A stretch of DNA of 5,573 nt, taken from NCBI GenBank assembly GCA_019236545.1, contig JAFAIV010000184.1, positions 1-5,573 on the forward strand, read 5' to 3'. The stretch comes from Actinomycetota bacterium. GTDB taxonomy: Bacteria > Actinomycetota > Thermoleophilia > Gaiellales > Gaiellaceae. Shown in pieces: positions 5,308 to 5,573 of this stretch (positions are counted from its first letter, which is position 1; every line of letters begins with the position of its first letter). The notes under the pieces are model-generated. The model made no database searches and was not told the DNA's origin. It worked only from the letters and a program-made list of their open reading frames with translations. The position numbers and the translations under genes were made by a program.

Positions 5308-5573
5308 CAGAACTTCAGCCCTCCCTCGCGCGCGCCGTCGGCGAGCGCCTTGACGCGTCCGTGGTAGAGGTAGCCGCCGCGGTCGAACACGCAGGCCTCG
5401 ACGCCGGCGCTCTTCGCCTTCGAGGCGAGCAGCTTGCCGACCTCGGTCGCCTGGGCGCTCTTGTCGCCCTTAAACGACGCGGGCAGCGACTTGTGCGAAG
5501 CCGACGCCAGCGTGCGGCCGGCGAGGTCGTCGATCAGCTGCGCCTCTATCCCGCGGTTGGAGCGGAAGACGGC
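5307..5573 (-). CDS. rplR: Large ribosomal subunit protein uL18, C-terminal 88 residues (5' end outside the window)
   Basis: The frame is open from the window edge down to a TGA at 5307-5309, giving 88 codons. The visible protein runs from AVFRSNRGIEAQLIDDLAG through RTLASASHKSL, KLLASKAKSAGVEACVFDRG and YLYHGRVKALADGAREGGL, ending K-F. This is the conserved body of L18, which binds 5S rRNA with L5 and docks it on the 50S central protuberance. Family members are about 115-122 residues, so roughly 30 N-terminal residues (the basic RNA-binding arm) lie beyond position 5573. The stop overlaps the rpsE ATG by one base (TGATG), and the end of this gene carries the likely rpsE ribosome site. The rplR-rpsE-rpmD-rplO order is the standard spc order. 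Confidence 0.95.
   Translation of the reverse strand, partial: AVFRSNRGIEAQLIDDLAGRTLASASHKSLPASFKGDKSAQATEVGKLLASKAKSAGVEACVFDRGGYLYHGRVKALADGAREGGLKF

Noticed and set aside
1..5573. Mobile elements, CRISPR arrays, tRNA or rRNA genes, or an undescribed system
   Set aside because: Every base is accounted for by a conserved housekeeping operon with spacers of at most 59 bases. I saw no direct-repeat arrays, transposase motifs, tRNA-like folds or foreign-looking composition.

Overview
The window is a piece of the bacterial ribosomal-protein superoperon (the spc operon running into the alpha operon). Every gene lies on the minus strand, so transcription runs from high to low coordinates: rplR (5' end cut off by the window edge), rpsE, rpmD, rplO, secY, adk, map, infA, rpmJ, rpsM, rpsK, and the first seven codons of rpsD. 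Coding density is nearly complete. The largest gap is 59 bases, between map and infA, and no stretch over 300 bases lacks a gene.

The DNA is strongly GC-rich, with G/C-ending codons and many GTG or TTG starts. Three traits fit a high-GC actinobacterial lineage: the order secY-adk-map-infA-rpmJ-rpsM-rpsK-rpsD, the presence of L30, and a short adenylate kinase without a zinc LID. I lean towards a deep-branching group such as Thermoleophilia because of the style of the L15 and S4 N-termini and the Ala/Glu/Pro-rich tails on S5 and L15. That placement is inference without any database search.

Region by region: 5307-5573 encodes the end of L18, 4609-5307 S5, 4427-4606 L30 and 3819-4427 L15. Next come the SecY translocon channel (2559-3818), adenylate kinase (1974-2558) and methionine aminopeptidase (1213-1977). 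A short spacer with a very strong hairpin (1183-1205) is followed by IF-1 (932-1153), L36 (813-926), S13 (434-808), S11 (25-432) and the S4 start (1-21). Together the genes supply ribosomal proteins, an initiation factor, the membrane channel for nascent proteins, the enzyme that removes N-terminal methionine, and a nucleotide-balancing kinase.

Most junctions overlap or abut (TGATG, GTGA, TAG followed directly by GTG), which points to translationally coupled expression of one long transcript.

This is an ordinary housekeeping region and I see no new biological system in it. The observations most worth a second look are the perfect 10-bp hairpin between map and infA, the uncertain infA start beside it, and the long low-complexity C-terminal tails on S5 and L15.
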